Shown here one piece after another: positions 33,829 to 42,481 of a DNA stretch of 64,000 nucleotides (its first letter is position 1; each line of letters opens with the position of its first letter). Source of the DNA: Streptomyces olivaceoviridis (lineage in GTDB: Bacteria > Actinomycetota > Actinomycetes > Streptomycetales > Streptomycetaceae); NCBI RefSeq assembly GCF_014650115.1, contig NZ_BMUI01000030.1, positions 22,288 to 86,287 on the forward strand. The letters are read 5' to 3'. Both the position numbers and the translations under genes were made by a program. Under the pieces are notes generated by a model. The model was given only the letters and a program-made list of their open reading frames with translations. It searched no databases and was not told where the DNA came from.

Positions 33829-35238
33829 ATGTTCCAGAACGCCGACGAGGCCAAGAAGTTCATCGCGGACGAGGACGTCAAGTTCGTCGACGTCCGCTTC
33901 TGCGACCTGCCGGGCGTCATGCAGCACTTCACGGTGCCCGTTGAGGCGTTCGACCCGGACGAGGAGCTGGCCTTCGACGGATCGTCGATCCGTGGTTTCC
34001 AGGCCATCCACGAGTCCGACATGGCTCTGCGTGCCGACCTGTCCACGGCCCGTGTGGACCCGTTCCGCCGCGACAAGACCCTCAACATCAACTTCTTCAT
34101 CCACGACCCGATCACGGGCGAGCAGTACTCCCGTGACCCGCGCAACGTGGCGAAGAAGGCGGAGGCGTACCTGGCGTCGACCGGGATCGCGGACACCGCG
34201 TACTTCGGTCCCGAGGCCGAGTTCTACGTCTTCGACAGCGTCCGTTTCGCCACCTCCGCGAACGAGTCCTTCTACCACATCGACTCCGAGGCGGGCGCCT
34301 GGAACACCGGCGCCCTGGAGAACAACCGCGGGTACAAGGTCCGCTACAAGGGCGGCTACTTCCCGGTGGCCCCGGTCGACCACTTCGCCGACCTGCGCGC
34401 CGAGATCTCCCTGGAGCTGGAGCGGTCCGGCCTGAAGGTCGAGCGCCAGCACCACGAGGTGGGCACGGCCGGCCAGGCGGAGATCAACTACAAGTTCAAC
34501 ACCCTGCTCGCCGCCGCCGACGACCTCCAGCTCTTCAAGTACATCGTGAAGAACGTCGCCTGGCGCAACGGCAAGACCGCGACCTTCATGCCGAAGCCGA
34601 TCTTCGGTGACAACGGCTCGGGCATGCACGTGCACCAGTCGCTGTGGAGCAACGGCGACCCGCTGTTCTACGACGAGGCCGGTTACGCGGGCCTGTCGGA
34701 CACCGCCCGCTACTACATCGGCGGCATCCTCAGGCACGCCCCGTCGCTGCTGGCCTTCACCAACCCGACGGTGAACTCGTACCACCGTCTGGTGCCGGGC
34801 TTCGAGGCGCCGATCAACCTGGTGTACTCGCAGCGCAACCGCTCCGCCGCGATGCGTATCCCGATCACGGGCTCCAACCCGAAGGCCAAGCGCGTCGAGT
34901 TCCGCGCGCCCGACTCCTCCGGCAACCCGTACCTGGCCTTCTCGGCCCTGCTCCTCGCGGGCCTGGACGGCATCAAGAACAAGATCGAGCCGGCCGAGCC
35001 GATCGACAAGGACCTGTACGAGCTGGCTCCCGAGGAGCACGCGAACGTCGCCCAGGTCCCGACCTCGCTGAACGCCGTCCTCGACGCGCTGGAGGCCGAC
35101 CACGAGTTCCTCCTCCAGGGCGACGTGTTCACGTCCGACCTGATCGAGACGTGGGTCGACTTCAAGCGCACCAACGAGATCGCCCCGCTCCAGTTGCGCC
35201 CGCACCCGCACGAGTTCGAGCTGTACTTCGACGTGTAA
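33829..35238 (+). CDS. glnA: Glutamine synthetase type I
   Basis: GlnA condenses ammonia and glutamate to glutamine at the expense of ATP, forming a dodecamer. The 469-residue protein includes the FDGSSIRGF motif (residue 47 on), the ATP-binding KPIFGDNGSGMHVHQSLW, and the adenylylation tyrosine Y397 in DKDLYEL, at the same number as in E. coli, so GlnE control is expected. ATG 33829 follows AGGAGGAG. Expression is probably governed by the GlnR boxes upstream. Its last 13 coding and stop-overlapping bases are repeated 6.5 kb downstream, marking an apparent integration site. Confidence 0.98.
   Translation: MFQNADEAKKFIADEDVKFVDVRFCDLPGVMQHFTVPVEAFDPDEELAFDGSSIRGFQAIHESDMALRADLSTARVDPFRRDKTLNINFFIHDPITGEQYSRDPRNVAKKAEAYLASTGIADTAYFGPEAEFYVFDSVRFATSANESFYHIDSEAGAWNTGALENNRGYKVRYKGGYFPVAPVDHFADLRAEISLELERSGLKVERQHHEVGTAGQAEINYKFNTLLAAADDLQLFKYIVKNVAWRNGKTATFMPKPIFGDNGSGMHVHQSLWSNGDPLFYDEAGYAGLSDTARYYIGGILRHAPSLLAFTNPTVNSYHRLVPGFEAPINLVYSQRNRSAAMRIPITGSNPKAKRVEFRAPDSSGNPYLAFSALLLAGLDGIKNKIEPAEPIDKDLYELAPEEHANVAQVPTSLNAVLDALEADHEFLLQGDVFTSDLIETWVDFKRTNEIAPLQLRPHPHEFELYFDV
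35224..35236. repeat. Left attachment-like direct repeat (glnA 3' end)
   Basis: TACTTCGACGTGT spans the last glnA codons and the first base of the stop. An identical copy stands at 41694-41706. Between them are recombinase and transposase remnants and two foreign-looking cargo genes, so these are probably the core repeats of an integrated element. Confidence 0.65.
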
Positions 35239-35275
35239 GACGCCTGTGACCTGCAGAAATGCAGGCATGAGCGGC

Positions 35276-35320
35276 GTGTATCGGTGCAGGTCAACAGTTC
35301 GCTGACCTGCACCGACACAC
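35276..35320. terminator. Large inverted repeat after glnA
   Basis: A 13-bp perfect inverted repeat (TCGGTGCAGGTCA / TGACCTGCACCGA) extends to 18 bp with one mismatch, around a nine-base loop. It may terminate glnA. TGACCTGCA also occurs as a third copy at 35247-35255, so the set may alternatively be recombinase-binding sites next to the attachment repeat. Confidence 0.7.
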
Positions 35321-35358
35321 GATCGGGACTGCTAAATGAGGCCCTGTCTCCATCTCAT

Positions 35359-35375
35359 GTGCAATGCCCGTGCAA
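35359..35375. promoter_or_regulatory. GTGCAA-n5-GTGCAA pair, left
   Basis: Two GTGCAA hexamers 11 bp apart. The same pair with the same spacing lies at 41628-41644 near the other end of the element. Such repeats resemble arm-type sites of tyrosine integrases. Confidence 0.5.
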
Positions 35376-35399
35376 CAAACTCGAACTCGTCGTCAGTCC

Positions 35400-35735
35400 C
35401 TCTCATCAAGGCCCGCTCAGTACGGACACCACGTCCTGGGCGTGCGGGTCACGGGGTGGCGCCGCAGTGCCCTGACGCCGCTGCCGCACCACGCCGTCAC
35501 CGACAGCGGCCGTACCCTTGATGACCCCTCCGTCTGGCGACACCTGCGCACCATCCTCCGCCGCGCCTGCCTAGCCACCATCGCCCTGGAGCAGGGACAC
35601 CCCCCCCGGGCGGACGTCCAGGACGCCATCGGCCACCGGAAGCCGCGCACCCCCGGCGCTACAACCGGCGCCGCCACCAGCTGCACCACTCCCCGCCTAC
35701 GGCCTCGCCGACCGGCTCGCGATCTCCGAGGTGTA
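35400..35735 (+). pseudogene. Tyrosine recombinase C-terminal remnant, frameshifted
   Basis: In one frame the DNA reads AVTDSGRTLDDPSVWRHLRT then ADVQDAIGHRKPRTP. After +1 shifts it continues as RRYNRRRHQLHHSPAYG and then AYGLADRLAISEV before TAG at 35733-35735. The order (GRPLDEP-VWR, ADVQD-x-GH-x-DPRTTRRYDR, SPAYALA) is the usual end of phage-type integrases, including the tyrosine nucleophile. The central HSLRHT box is missing and several frameshifts are present, so the gene is dead. It lies just inside the left end of the inferred element. Confidence 0.72.
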
Positions 35736-35799
35736 GATGCTGAGCCCGCGTCCTCCACACCATCACCGGCGCGGCAGGGCCCGGAGGGCCGGAGCGGCG

Positions 35800-35839
35800 A
35801 ACGGTCCGTCCGGGGTCGTGCGACCCCGGACGGACCGTT
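35800..35839 (-). terminator. Terminator of the subtilase gene
   Basis: A 19-base arm starting AACGGTCCGTCC and its exact complement ending GGACCGTT flank a two-base centre, so a hairpin of about 18 bp forms. It lies 30 bases beyond the peptidase stop on the minus strand. Confidence 0.9.
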
Positions 35840-35869
35840 GTTCACTCGCGCGCGATCCGCGACTGTGCG

Positions 35870-38800
35870 TCAGCGCAGGCCGAACGCCCGGATCACCGTC
35901 TGGTGCACCGCGTTGCCCGCCGAGTCCTCGGCGCTCGCCCTGAGCGACACGTAAGACGCCTTCTTCGGCGCGTCCAGGCGGTACCGCCCGTTGTGGTCAC
36001 AGGTGGCCCTGTGCCACGTCGTGCCGCCGTCGTAGGACATCTCCAGGGTGACCGCGCCGACCCGGCCGGCGCCGACGGCACCCGGCAGCTGAGCGGCGGT
36101 GACGGACAGGGTGTCGTGCCGTCCGGCCCGCCCGGCCGGGTCGGTGCCGACCTCGTAGTCGATCTGCACCAGCGGCAGCACCGCGTCGGAGCCGTCCGCC
36201 GTCGCCTTCGAGGTGAAGTCCCACTCGGTGTGCGTGCTGGAGGAGTACGGGGTGAACGCCACGTCGCGCTTGCCGGTGACGACCAGCCGGTACGGCAGCT
36301 TGCCGGCGCTGGGTGCGTGGCCCGAGACGTTCGTGAAGGTTCCGGTGCCGAGCTCCTTGGTGCCCTGGTAGAGGGTCTGTCGCTGCTCTGCTCCGCCGTC
36401 GATCTGGTTCATGCCGACGTGGTTGCGGCTGCCCCAGGCGGGGGCGTCGATGTACAGGTGGTCACCTTTGCGCGTGGGCAGACTGTAGACGTCGTTCAGG
36501 TAGGGCCGTTCGATCGGCTTGAACCACTCCTCGGACTGCGTGCTGCCCGCCCGGTAGGAGGTCTTGGCCCCGGCTTCGAAGACCATGCCGTCCGCGTACG
36601 CGCTCTGGCTCCAGCTGTTGAAGCCCCCGGTGGAGACCCAGTCGGTGCGCTTCCCGCGCACCGGCTCCGGCATCATGGCGCCGATGGCCCAGTTGTTGTT
36701 GTACGTGGGCCAGTCGAACCGGAACTCCCCGCCGGTGCTCCCCGGGGCCGGACTGTCGAAGGTCTCGTCGACCCGGGCGAGGTTCTTGGAACTGCCCTGC
36801 ACCACCATGCGGGCGGGGATCTCGTTGTGCCAGGTCTGGTCGAGGTCGTAGACGTACGGGCTCACGGGCGCGGAGCCGACCGTGACCGAAGCGCCGCGGA
36901 CCTGGGCCTGCCGGACGAGCTTCTCGCCCTCGTCGGTGCTGAGCAGGCCCACGTCGAGCGGGATGGGCGACGACCCGAACGGCGCGTTGTACCTGCGGAA
37001 GCCGCGGCCGTCCACGTTGTTCACCACCAGCATGAGCTTCGCGCCCGCAGCCATCGCGGCGGCCGCCTGGTCCCTGTCGGACACCTCGTCGTTACGGCGT
37101 ACCACCACGGCCTTGCCGTGCACGTCGAGGTCAGCGTAGTCGGTGCGCGCGCCCTGACCGGCGAAGACCAGTGGGAGCCTGACGCTGCCCTTGGGCAGGG
37201 GGGTGACGCCGTCCTGGCGCAGCACGTCGGTGAAGTCGGTCGTCCGGGTGGAGACGGACAGTGCGGGCTGCTCCTTGCGCCACCGAGCCGCCAGGTAGAA
37301 GTCGCCATGGGTGACCTGGTGGGTGGTCGGCTGGGCCCACAGGCTGTCGTAGTTGGTCTGGGTCTCCATGTAGTCCCGCCAGATCTGGCCGCCCATCAGG
37401 CGGGTGTAGTCCAGTCGCTGGTAGGTCGTCTCGGTCCGCTGAGGGGCCGTCATGTCGATCCGGTCGATCTTGGACGCATCGAGCGTGACGGTGGTGTCGC
37501 GGTCCAGTCGGACGTCTGGGTCGCCCAGCAGCGCCATGCCCCACGAGTGGGGACCGTGGACGCCCTGCACCGTCTTGAAGGACAGCACCGAGTACACGTC
37601 GTTGGGCAGGTACGTCTGCGCCGTACCGGAGTCGTCGATCACGACGAACGCCGGGGAGTCGTCACCGGACCTGAGCAGTTCGACCACGCCGGACATGGGC
37701 CGCCCCTGGGCGTCCTTGAACTCCATGGTCAGTTTGTGCTCGACATCGCCGAGGGAGACGGCGGTGTGCGCCGCGACCTTGCCGGCCGCGGTCTTCGCGA
37801 GGACCTGGCCGGTGTACCGGCCGCCGGCGGTGATGCCCGAACCGTCGATCGTCACGGTGACACCGGCGCTGCCGTGCGCGGGCACGACCACCTGGGAGGC
37901 GGAGAGCCGGAACACCCCGGCGGGGGCGTGTGCCGCCTCGACGCTCAGCGCGAGGGTGACGGGAGTGTCCGTGGTGTTGGTGTACGTCACCGGGCGCCGC
38001 ACGCCGTCGGCGGGATTCTGCGGAACCTGCGCGGCGTACGCGGTGGCCGTGGCGAAGACTCCGGCATGTGAGGCCGCGGCGACGTCGAGGCGGCCACTGC
38101 CTGCCTGGAAGGCGTTGTACTGCGGGGTCTGCCGGGAGCTGCTGGCCAGCAGATCCTTCAGCTGGCTTCCGGTGAGGTCCGGATGAGCGGCGGCCATCAG
38201 CGCGGCGGCGCCGCTCACGTGGGGCGTGGCCATGGAGGTGCCGCTCATGGTCTGGTAAGCGCCCTCGCCGTTGCCGTCGAACCGGGAGTTGGCCGCGAGG
38301 ATGTCGACGCCGGGGGCGGTGATCTCCGGCTTCAGCGCGCCGTCCACGCGGGGACCCTGGCTCGAGAACTCGGCCAGGGAGTCGTCGGAGTCGACGGCAC
38401 CCACGGTCAGCGCGTCGCTCGCCGCGCCCGGTGCGCCGATGGTGTCGGGTGCCCCCGAGTTGCCGGCGGCGACGACGAACAGCGCGCCGGTCTCGGCGCT
38501 GAGCCTGTCGACAGCCTGGCTGAGGGGGTCGGTCCCGTCGGACGGCTGACCGTCGCCGAGGCTCATGTTGATGACCTTGGCGTGCTGGTCGACCGCGGCC
38601 CATTCCATGCCGGCCAGGACCCAGGAGGTCTGACCGGACCCGGTGTCGTCCAGCACCTTGCCGATGTCGAGGCGGGCGCCGGGGGCGGCACCCTTCTCCC
38701 TGCCGTCGGAAGCCGCGCCGCTACCGGCGATGATGGACGCGACATGCGTGCCGTGACCGAAGTGGTCGTCCGTGTTCTCGTCCGGTACGAAGCTCTGCCG

Positions 38801-39622
38801 GCCCGCGATGCGGTCCGCGAGGTCGGGGTGTCCCGCATCGACGCCGGTGTCGAGGACGGCCACGTCCACGCCCTGTCCGGTGTTGCCGTCCGCCCAGACC
38901 TGGGGGGCACCGATCTGCGCCGTGCTGTCGGCGAGGTCGGCATGGACGAGGCCGTCCAGCCAGATGTGCGTGATCCCGTCGGCGAAGGCCGGTGCGGCGG
39001 ACTGCTCGCGGGCTCCGTCTGTCGTCGCCGTCCCGGCCACGGACTTCCAGAAGTCCGCGGCGTGCGAGCGGTCCGCGGTGAGGGCGGCGCCGTTGATGCC
39101 GTCGAGGGTACGGACCCGGGTCGCCCCGTCGGGCAGAGCGCTGCCCCTGCTGCGCGCGTCGGCGGAGTGCCTGTAGGAGACGATGAGCGGCAGCCGGTCA
39201 CGGTGCGCGTCGTCGTACCTGTCGGCGATCATGGCCGTGATGTTGAACAGCTGCCGGTCCAGGATGCCCTTGGCCACGAAAGGCAGTACGGACTCGGGGA
39301 ACACGTAGAGGTCGTCGCCCGACGTCAGGATGTGGGTCTCCACCGGACGCCCGTCGGCACCGCGGACGCTGACGATGCCTCCGGTCCCGTTGCCGGTGCC
39401 GGGACTCTGCCGGGTGGTGACCACGTCACCGGTGATCAGCGTGACGGAGTGGTCGCCGGCGGGCACCCGGTCGGACGTGGATGCGGTGGACGGGGAGCCG
39501 ACGGCGTCGGAACGGGCTGCTGAGGACGCAAAGGCCAGCGCGTCGTAGGGGCCGGCCAGCGCGAGTACCAGAGCGCCGACGGCAACCGACACACTCCAGC
39601 GTCTGCGGTGGTGTGCTTTCAC
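35870..39622 (-). CDS. Secreted S8 family serine peptidase (subtilase)
   Basis: A 1250-residue exported protease. After a basic start (VKAHHRRRW) and a hydrophobic signal segment, there is a propeptide of about 200 residues. The subtilisin domain follows with complete triad: D258 in VLDTGVD, H290 in GHGTHVA and S463 in GTSMATPHVSG. A long C-terminal region includes a PA-like insert (AAAMAAGAKLMLVVNN) and beta-rich domains. GTG 39622 has GGGAGA upstream; the longer frame lacks signal-peptide sense. It is divergent from a TrmB/LuxR-type regulator, a common pairing, and both sit within the inferred integrated element. Confidence 0.92.
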   Translation of the reverse strand: MKAHHRRRWSVSVAVGALVLALAGPYDALAFASSAARSDAVGSPSTASTSDRVPAGDHSVTLITGDVVTTRQSPGTGNGTGGIVSVRGADGRPVETHILTSGDDLYVFPESVLPFVAKGILDRQLFNITAMIADRYDDAHRDRLPLIVSYRHSADARSRGSALPDGATRVRTLDGINGAALTADRSHAADFWKSVAGTATTDGAREQSAAPAFADGITHIWLDGLVHADLADSTAQIGAPQVWADGNTGQGVDVAVLDTGVDAGHPDLADRIAGRQSFVPDENTDDHFGHGTHVASIIAGSGAASDGREKGAAPGARLDIGKVLDDTGSGQTSWVLAGMEWAAVDQHAKVINMSLGDGQPSDGTDPLSQAVDRLSAETGALFVVAAGNSGAPDTIGAPGAASDALTVGAVDSDDSLAEFSSQGPRVDGALKPEITAPGVDILAANSRFDGNGEGAYQTMSGTSMATPHVSGAAALMAAAHPDLTGSQLKDLLASSSRQTPQYNAFQAGSGRLDVAAASHAGVFATATAYAAQVPQNPADGVRRPVTYTNTTDTPVTLALSVEAAHAPAGVFRLSASQVVVPAHGSAGVTVTIDGSGITAGGRYTGQVLAKTAAGKVAAHTAVSLGDVEHKLTMEFKDAQGRPMSGVVELLRSGDDSPAFVVIDDSGTAQTYLPNDVYSVLSFKTVQGVHGPHSWGMALLGDPDVRLDRDTTVTLDASKIDRIDMTAPQRTETTYQRLDYTRLMGGQIWRDYMETQTNYDSLWAQPTTHQVTHGDFYLAARWRKEQPALSVSTRTTDFTDVLRQDGVTPLPKGSVRLPLVFAGQGARTDYADLDVHGKAVVVRRNDEVSDRDQAAAAMAAGAKLMLVVNNVDGRGFRRYNAPFGSSPIPLDVGLLSTDEGEKLVRQAQVRGASVTVGSAPVSPYVYDLDQTWHNEIPARMVVQGSSKNLARVDETFDSPAPGSTGGEFRFDWPTYNNNWAIGAMMPEPVRGKRTDWVSTGGFNSWSQSAYADGMVFEAGAKTSYRAGSTQSEEWFKPIERPYLNDVYSLPTRKGDHLYIDAPAWGSRNHVGMNQIDGGAEQRQTLYQGTKELGTGTFTNVSGHAPSAGKLPYRLVVTGKRDVAFTPYSSSTHTEWDFTSKATADGSDAVLPLVQIDYEVGTDPAGRAGRHDTLSVTAAQLPGAVGAGRVGAVTLEMSYDGGTTWHRATCDHNGRYRLDAPKKASYVSLRASAEDSAGNAVHQTVIRAFGLR

Positions 39623-39869
39623 AGGGTCTCTCCCGGCTCTGCAGTCGGGCAGAGCACGGTCGTGGCCTCTGCCGTCCAAGTGGCGCCGCCTGACCGGTCG
39701 TAGGCGCCGACGGTGCTCGGACCCTTCCACAGGTGGCGTGAACGTTCCGAGTGAAAGCTTGTGAACGACCAATGTCTAGATCAAACTCGTGTCGTACACC
39801 GCCAGGTGGCGATTCGCGCCACGACCGTCCCGACTGCTCGCCGGGCGGTGATCACTGGGAGGGCAGCCG

Positions 39870-40838
39870 GTGCTGAGCACCCTGGGGATCAGCGAGTTCG
39901 ACGAACAGGTCTACCGCACCTATCTGACCAAGTCGGACCGGACGACTGCGGAGATCGCCCAGACCCTGGGCACCACGCCCAGCCGGATCAGGCGCACCGT
40001 CTCCCGGTTGGTGGAACTGGGCATGCTGAGAAAGGAAGGACACGGCCAGTACCGACCGGTCAGCCCGCACACCGCGCTGAGGGCACTGCTGGCCAGACGC
40101 CGAGCCGAGACCGAGGCGGCGTTCACCGCGGTGTGGGGCACCGTCGACGACCTGGCGGACGAATACCGTGCCCGTCGGCTGCGGGAGGATCCGACCGGAC
40201 TGGTGGAAGTGATCACCGGCGAGGCGGAGATCACGCTGCGCGTCGCCGAACTGATGCAGTCGGTCCGCACCCACTTCTGGGTGCTCGATCGGCCGCCCTA
40301 TCTGGGCCCCTACAGCACCGAGTTGGAGGAGGCCCTGACGATGGACCTGCTGGGCCGCGGCGTCGACATACGCTCGGTCTACACCCCGGAGGCGCTGGCG
40401 CGGCCGGGCCGTTTCGAGCTGATCACCCACCTCGCCCAGATCGGCGAGCAGGCCCGCATCCTGCCGACCCTGCCGTTCAGACTGCGCATCATGGACCGAC
40501 GCGTCGCGCTGGTCGCGCTGGTCCCGGGGCGCTACGACAGGATCGCCGTCGTCCACCAGTCGGGCCTGCTCGACGCACTCCTGGAGTTGTTCGACTCCTA
40601 CTGGCAACGTGCGCAGTCCCTCGTCGCGACCGATCCGGCGGCGCCCGACGGGCCGAGCGCGCAGGACCTCCTGCTGCTGAAGATGATGCAGGCGGGATAC
40701 AAGGACCAGGCAATCGCCCGGCAGTTGGGGACGAGCGCGCGCACCGTGACCCGCCGGATCGCGGCGATTGCGTCCGGGCTCGGCCTCGACACCCGCTTTC
40801 AGGTGGGAGTCGAGGTCGCCAAGAGGGGCTGGATCTGA
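39870..40838 (+). CDS. TrmB-like/LuxR-type helix-turn-helix regulator
   Basis: A 322-residue DNA-binding protein with two HTH modules. The N-terminal TrmB-type winged helix is TAEIAQTLGTTPSRIRRTVS (about residues 26-45); the C-terminal LuxR-type is KDQAIARQLGTSARTVTRRI (about 282-301). The centre resembles a phospholipase-D-like sensor segment. GTG 39870 follows GGGAGGG. It is divergent from the subtilase over a 247-bp spacer in which GTGAACG occurs twice (near 39731 and 39761), and it probably controls that gene. Confidence 0.87.
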   Translation: MLSTLGISEFDEQVYRTYLTKSDRTTAEIAQTLGTTPSRIRRTVSRLVELGMLRKEGHGQYRPVSPHTALRALLARRRAETEAAFTAVWGTVDDLADEYRARRLREDPTGLVEVITGEAEITLRVAELMQSVRTHFWVLDRPPYLGPYSTELEEALTMDLLGRGVDIRSVYTPEALARPGRFELITHLAQIGEQARILPTLPFRLRIMDRRVALVALVPGRYDRIAVVHQSGLLDALLELFDSYWQRAQSLVATDPAAPDGPSAQDLLLLKMMQAGYKDQAIARQLGTSARTVTRRIAAIASGLGLDTRFQVGVEVAKRGWI

Positions 40839-40844
40839 GACCTG

Positions 40845-40976
40845 GTGTCGGTCACGTCCGCGTGTGTCGACGTGAAGAACTGGCGAATCAGCACCAACGT
40901 CCGCCTCGACGCCCGACACACAACCACACTCCTGCGGGCTCTCCTCGTGCTGACGAACAGCGAGATCCAACCCTGA
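40845..40976 (+). pseudogene. Transposase C-terminal remnant (IS5/DDE-like)
   Basis: One frame ending at TGA 40974-40976 reads VKNWRISTNVRLDARHTTTLL then RALLVLTNSEIQP. This is the pattern of the end of Streptomyces DDE transposases of the IS5 type (KNWRIL, TLLRALLVLTN). Nothing of the catalytic core remains, so it is a fragment. It directly follows the regulator gene. Confidence 0.6.
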
Positions 40977-41049
40977 CAGTCGCTCGCCTGCCACCGATCA
41001 TGTCCGCCACCGGCACCAGCGCCAGCACCTCAGCCCTCGCCCATGCCGG

Positions 41050-41290
41050 CCCCGTGACCAGCGATACGCGCGGGCGGCCTCCGCTTGATCATGTGCTCCG
41101 GTCAATGGGGCACGGGACCAGTACGAAGGCCGTGCGGGTGAGTCTGCTGCCTGACGCTGTTCCGGCGGAGGCGTTCGCGTACGCCTCACGCTTTACCGAG
41201 GGCACATTGATCCGCCTGGAGGTCGACCGCCTGCCCGGCGGCCACGATCCGCTCCCCGTCTGGCTGTGGTCCTCGGCCACAGCTCGCCCT
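41050..41290 (+). pseudogene. Possible second transposase remnant (IS701-like)
   Basis: The frame containing ATG 41105 reads KAVRVSLLPDAVPAEA, then LIRLEVDRLPGGHDPLPVWLW. The PLPVWLW block recalls IS701-type transposases. No N- or C-terminal parts are seen. Identification is from pattern memory only and could be wrong. Confidence 0.4.
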
Positions 41291-41465
41291 GCCCGACCCG
41301 CGCACCGAAACCCAACCGACCCGGCCCCGGCCGACCGCCCGGCTCGAAGAACCGGGCACTCCGCCATGCGCCACGGCGTGGGCAGAACAGTCAGACAGCC
41401 CAAGGTCATCACCGAACGTGACCAGACCGGACCAGAAAGTACAAACGCAGGGAAAGCGCCCTGGT

Positions 41466-41621
41466 ATGACGCTCAGCCACGGCGTGGACATCTACACGCT
41501 CGCCGACCGGCTGGGCCACTCCGACCCTGCCTTCACCCTGCGCAGGTACGTGCATCGCGTACCGAACGCCGGTGACAAGCTGCGTGCGGCCTTGCGTAGC
41601 GTCTACCAGCACACGCCCTGA
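41466..41621 (+). pseudogene. Tyrosine recombinase C-terminal fragment
   Basis: Fifty-one residues starting MTLSHGVDIYTLADRLGHSD and continuing PAFTLRRYVHRVP are the standard integrase end, with the GH of box II and the tyrosine nucleophile in RRYVH. The rest of the gene is absent. It ends 72 bases before the right copy of the 13-bp repeat, the usual arrangement of an integrase beside its attachment site. Confidence 0.78.
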
Positions 41622-41627
41622 CCTGGC

Positions 41628-41644
41628 GTGCAACATCCGTGCAA
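41628..41644. promoter_or_regulatory. GTGCAA-n5-GTGCAA pair, right
   Basis: Two GTGCAA hexamers 11 bp apart, seven bases past the integrase fragment, mirroring the pair at 35359-35375. Confidence 0.5.
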
Positions 41645-41693
41645 GACGATCTTGAGCACGGGACGAAAGCGCAGGCCAGAAGGCTGGACGTGT

Positions 41694-41706
41694 ATTACTT
41701 CGACGT
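41694..41706. repeat. Right attachment-like direct repeat
   Basis: TACTTCGACGTGT, identical to the copy in the 3' end of glnA, followed by GA instead of AA. It probably represents the original downstream junction of glnA displaced by the element. Confidence 0.65.
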
Positions 41707-41734
41707 GTGACAGACGCGCTGAGGCGCCGACCGA

Positions 41735-41766
41735 GGCCCCGCCGCTCCCCCGGGAACGGCGGGGCC
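41735..41766. terminator. Terminator 5' of the isochorismatase-like gene end
   Basis: A 10-bp perfect stem (GGCCCCGCCG / CGGCGGGGCC). It serves the minus-strand hydrolase that ends at 41781. It may also have been the original terminator of glnA before the element arrived. Confidence 0.75.
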
Positions 41767-41780
41767 AAGGCGTTCCCGGC

Positions 41781-42371
41781 TCAGGTCAGCGCGGACGCCG
41801 ACGGTACGACCACGCCGTAGAGGTCGGCGACGGTGGCGAGGGCGCTGTGGTGGAGCTGGTCCGCGGTCACCTCGGCCTGCGGGGTGCGCAGGGGGCGGGT
41901 CGCGCAGGCGTCGGCCACCACGGTGGGGCGGTTGCCGCGCAGGAACGCGCCCTGGGCGGTGAACAGGACGCACATGTGGGTCATGAAGCCGGCGATCACC
42001 ACGTCCTGGTGGCCGGCCGCGTCCACGTGCTCGCCCAGGTCGGTGCCGTGGAACGCGTCGGGGGCGCCCTTCACGACGACGGGCTCGCCGTCGGCGGGGG
42101 CGACCCGCGGATGGATCCGACCGATCTCGGCGCGGGTGTCGTACGGGGTGCCCGGGCCGCCGTCGTGGACGACGTGGATCACCCGGGCGCCCGCGGCCCG
42201 CGCCGTCGCCAGCAGTCCGGCCGCGGCGTCGAGCGCGGCGTCCCAGCCGGCCAGCTCCAGCACGCCCCGCGTGTAGGTGTTCTGGTAGTCGACCAGGATC
42301 AGCGTGGAGCCGGCCGGCGTGGCCGGGGTCTGGTCGAGGCCGTTCAGTTCGCGCAGCGTCGTGGTGGGCAT
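41781..42371 (-). CDS. Isochorismatase-family cysteine hydrolase
   Basis: A 196-residue hydrolase of the isochorismatase/nicotinamidase superfamily. The catalytic Asp lies in LILVDYQNTYTRG (about residue 28), the Lys in VVVKGAPDAF, and the nucleophilic Cys in MTHMCVLFTAQGAF. The substrate (isochorismate, nicotinamide or another amide) cannot be judged. GGAGAGGG precedes the ATG. It is divergent from a GlxA-type AraC regulator, which probably controls it. Confidence 0.9.
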   Translation of the reverse strand: MPTTTLRELNGLDQTPATPAGSTLILVDYQNTYTRGVLELAGWDAALDAAAGLLATARAAGARVIHVVHDGGPGTPYDTRAEIGRIHPRVAPADGEPVVVKGAPDAFHGTDLGEHVDAAGHQDVVIAGFMTHMCVLFTAQGAFLRGNRPTVVADACATRPLRTPQAEVTADQLHHSALATVADLYGVVVPSASALT

Positions 42372-42481
42372 GACCGCCCTCTCCTCGGTGGTGTGGTGGG
42401 TACGTGATCACGCTAGGAGCCGCCCCCGCATGGCAGCAATGTCGGGTAACTTGCAGATCCGGACATCCGGAGGGGGAGGGC

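Noticed and set aside
35224..35320. tRNA gene as the integration target
   Set aside because: No cloverleaf or CCA-type end is visible; the repeat lies in the glnA coding end.
35364..35954. 196-codon plus-strand frame after glnA as an intact gene
   Set aside because: Only its first part resembles a recombinase, it reads into the subtilase terminator and coding region, and the family match continues in other frames; called a pseudogene.
39761..41575. 604-codon plus-strand frame across the regulator
   Set aside because: Out of frame with the clear TrmB/LuxR regulator; only a short piece around 41050-41290 looks like a transposase remnant.
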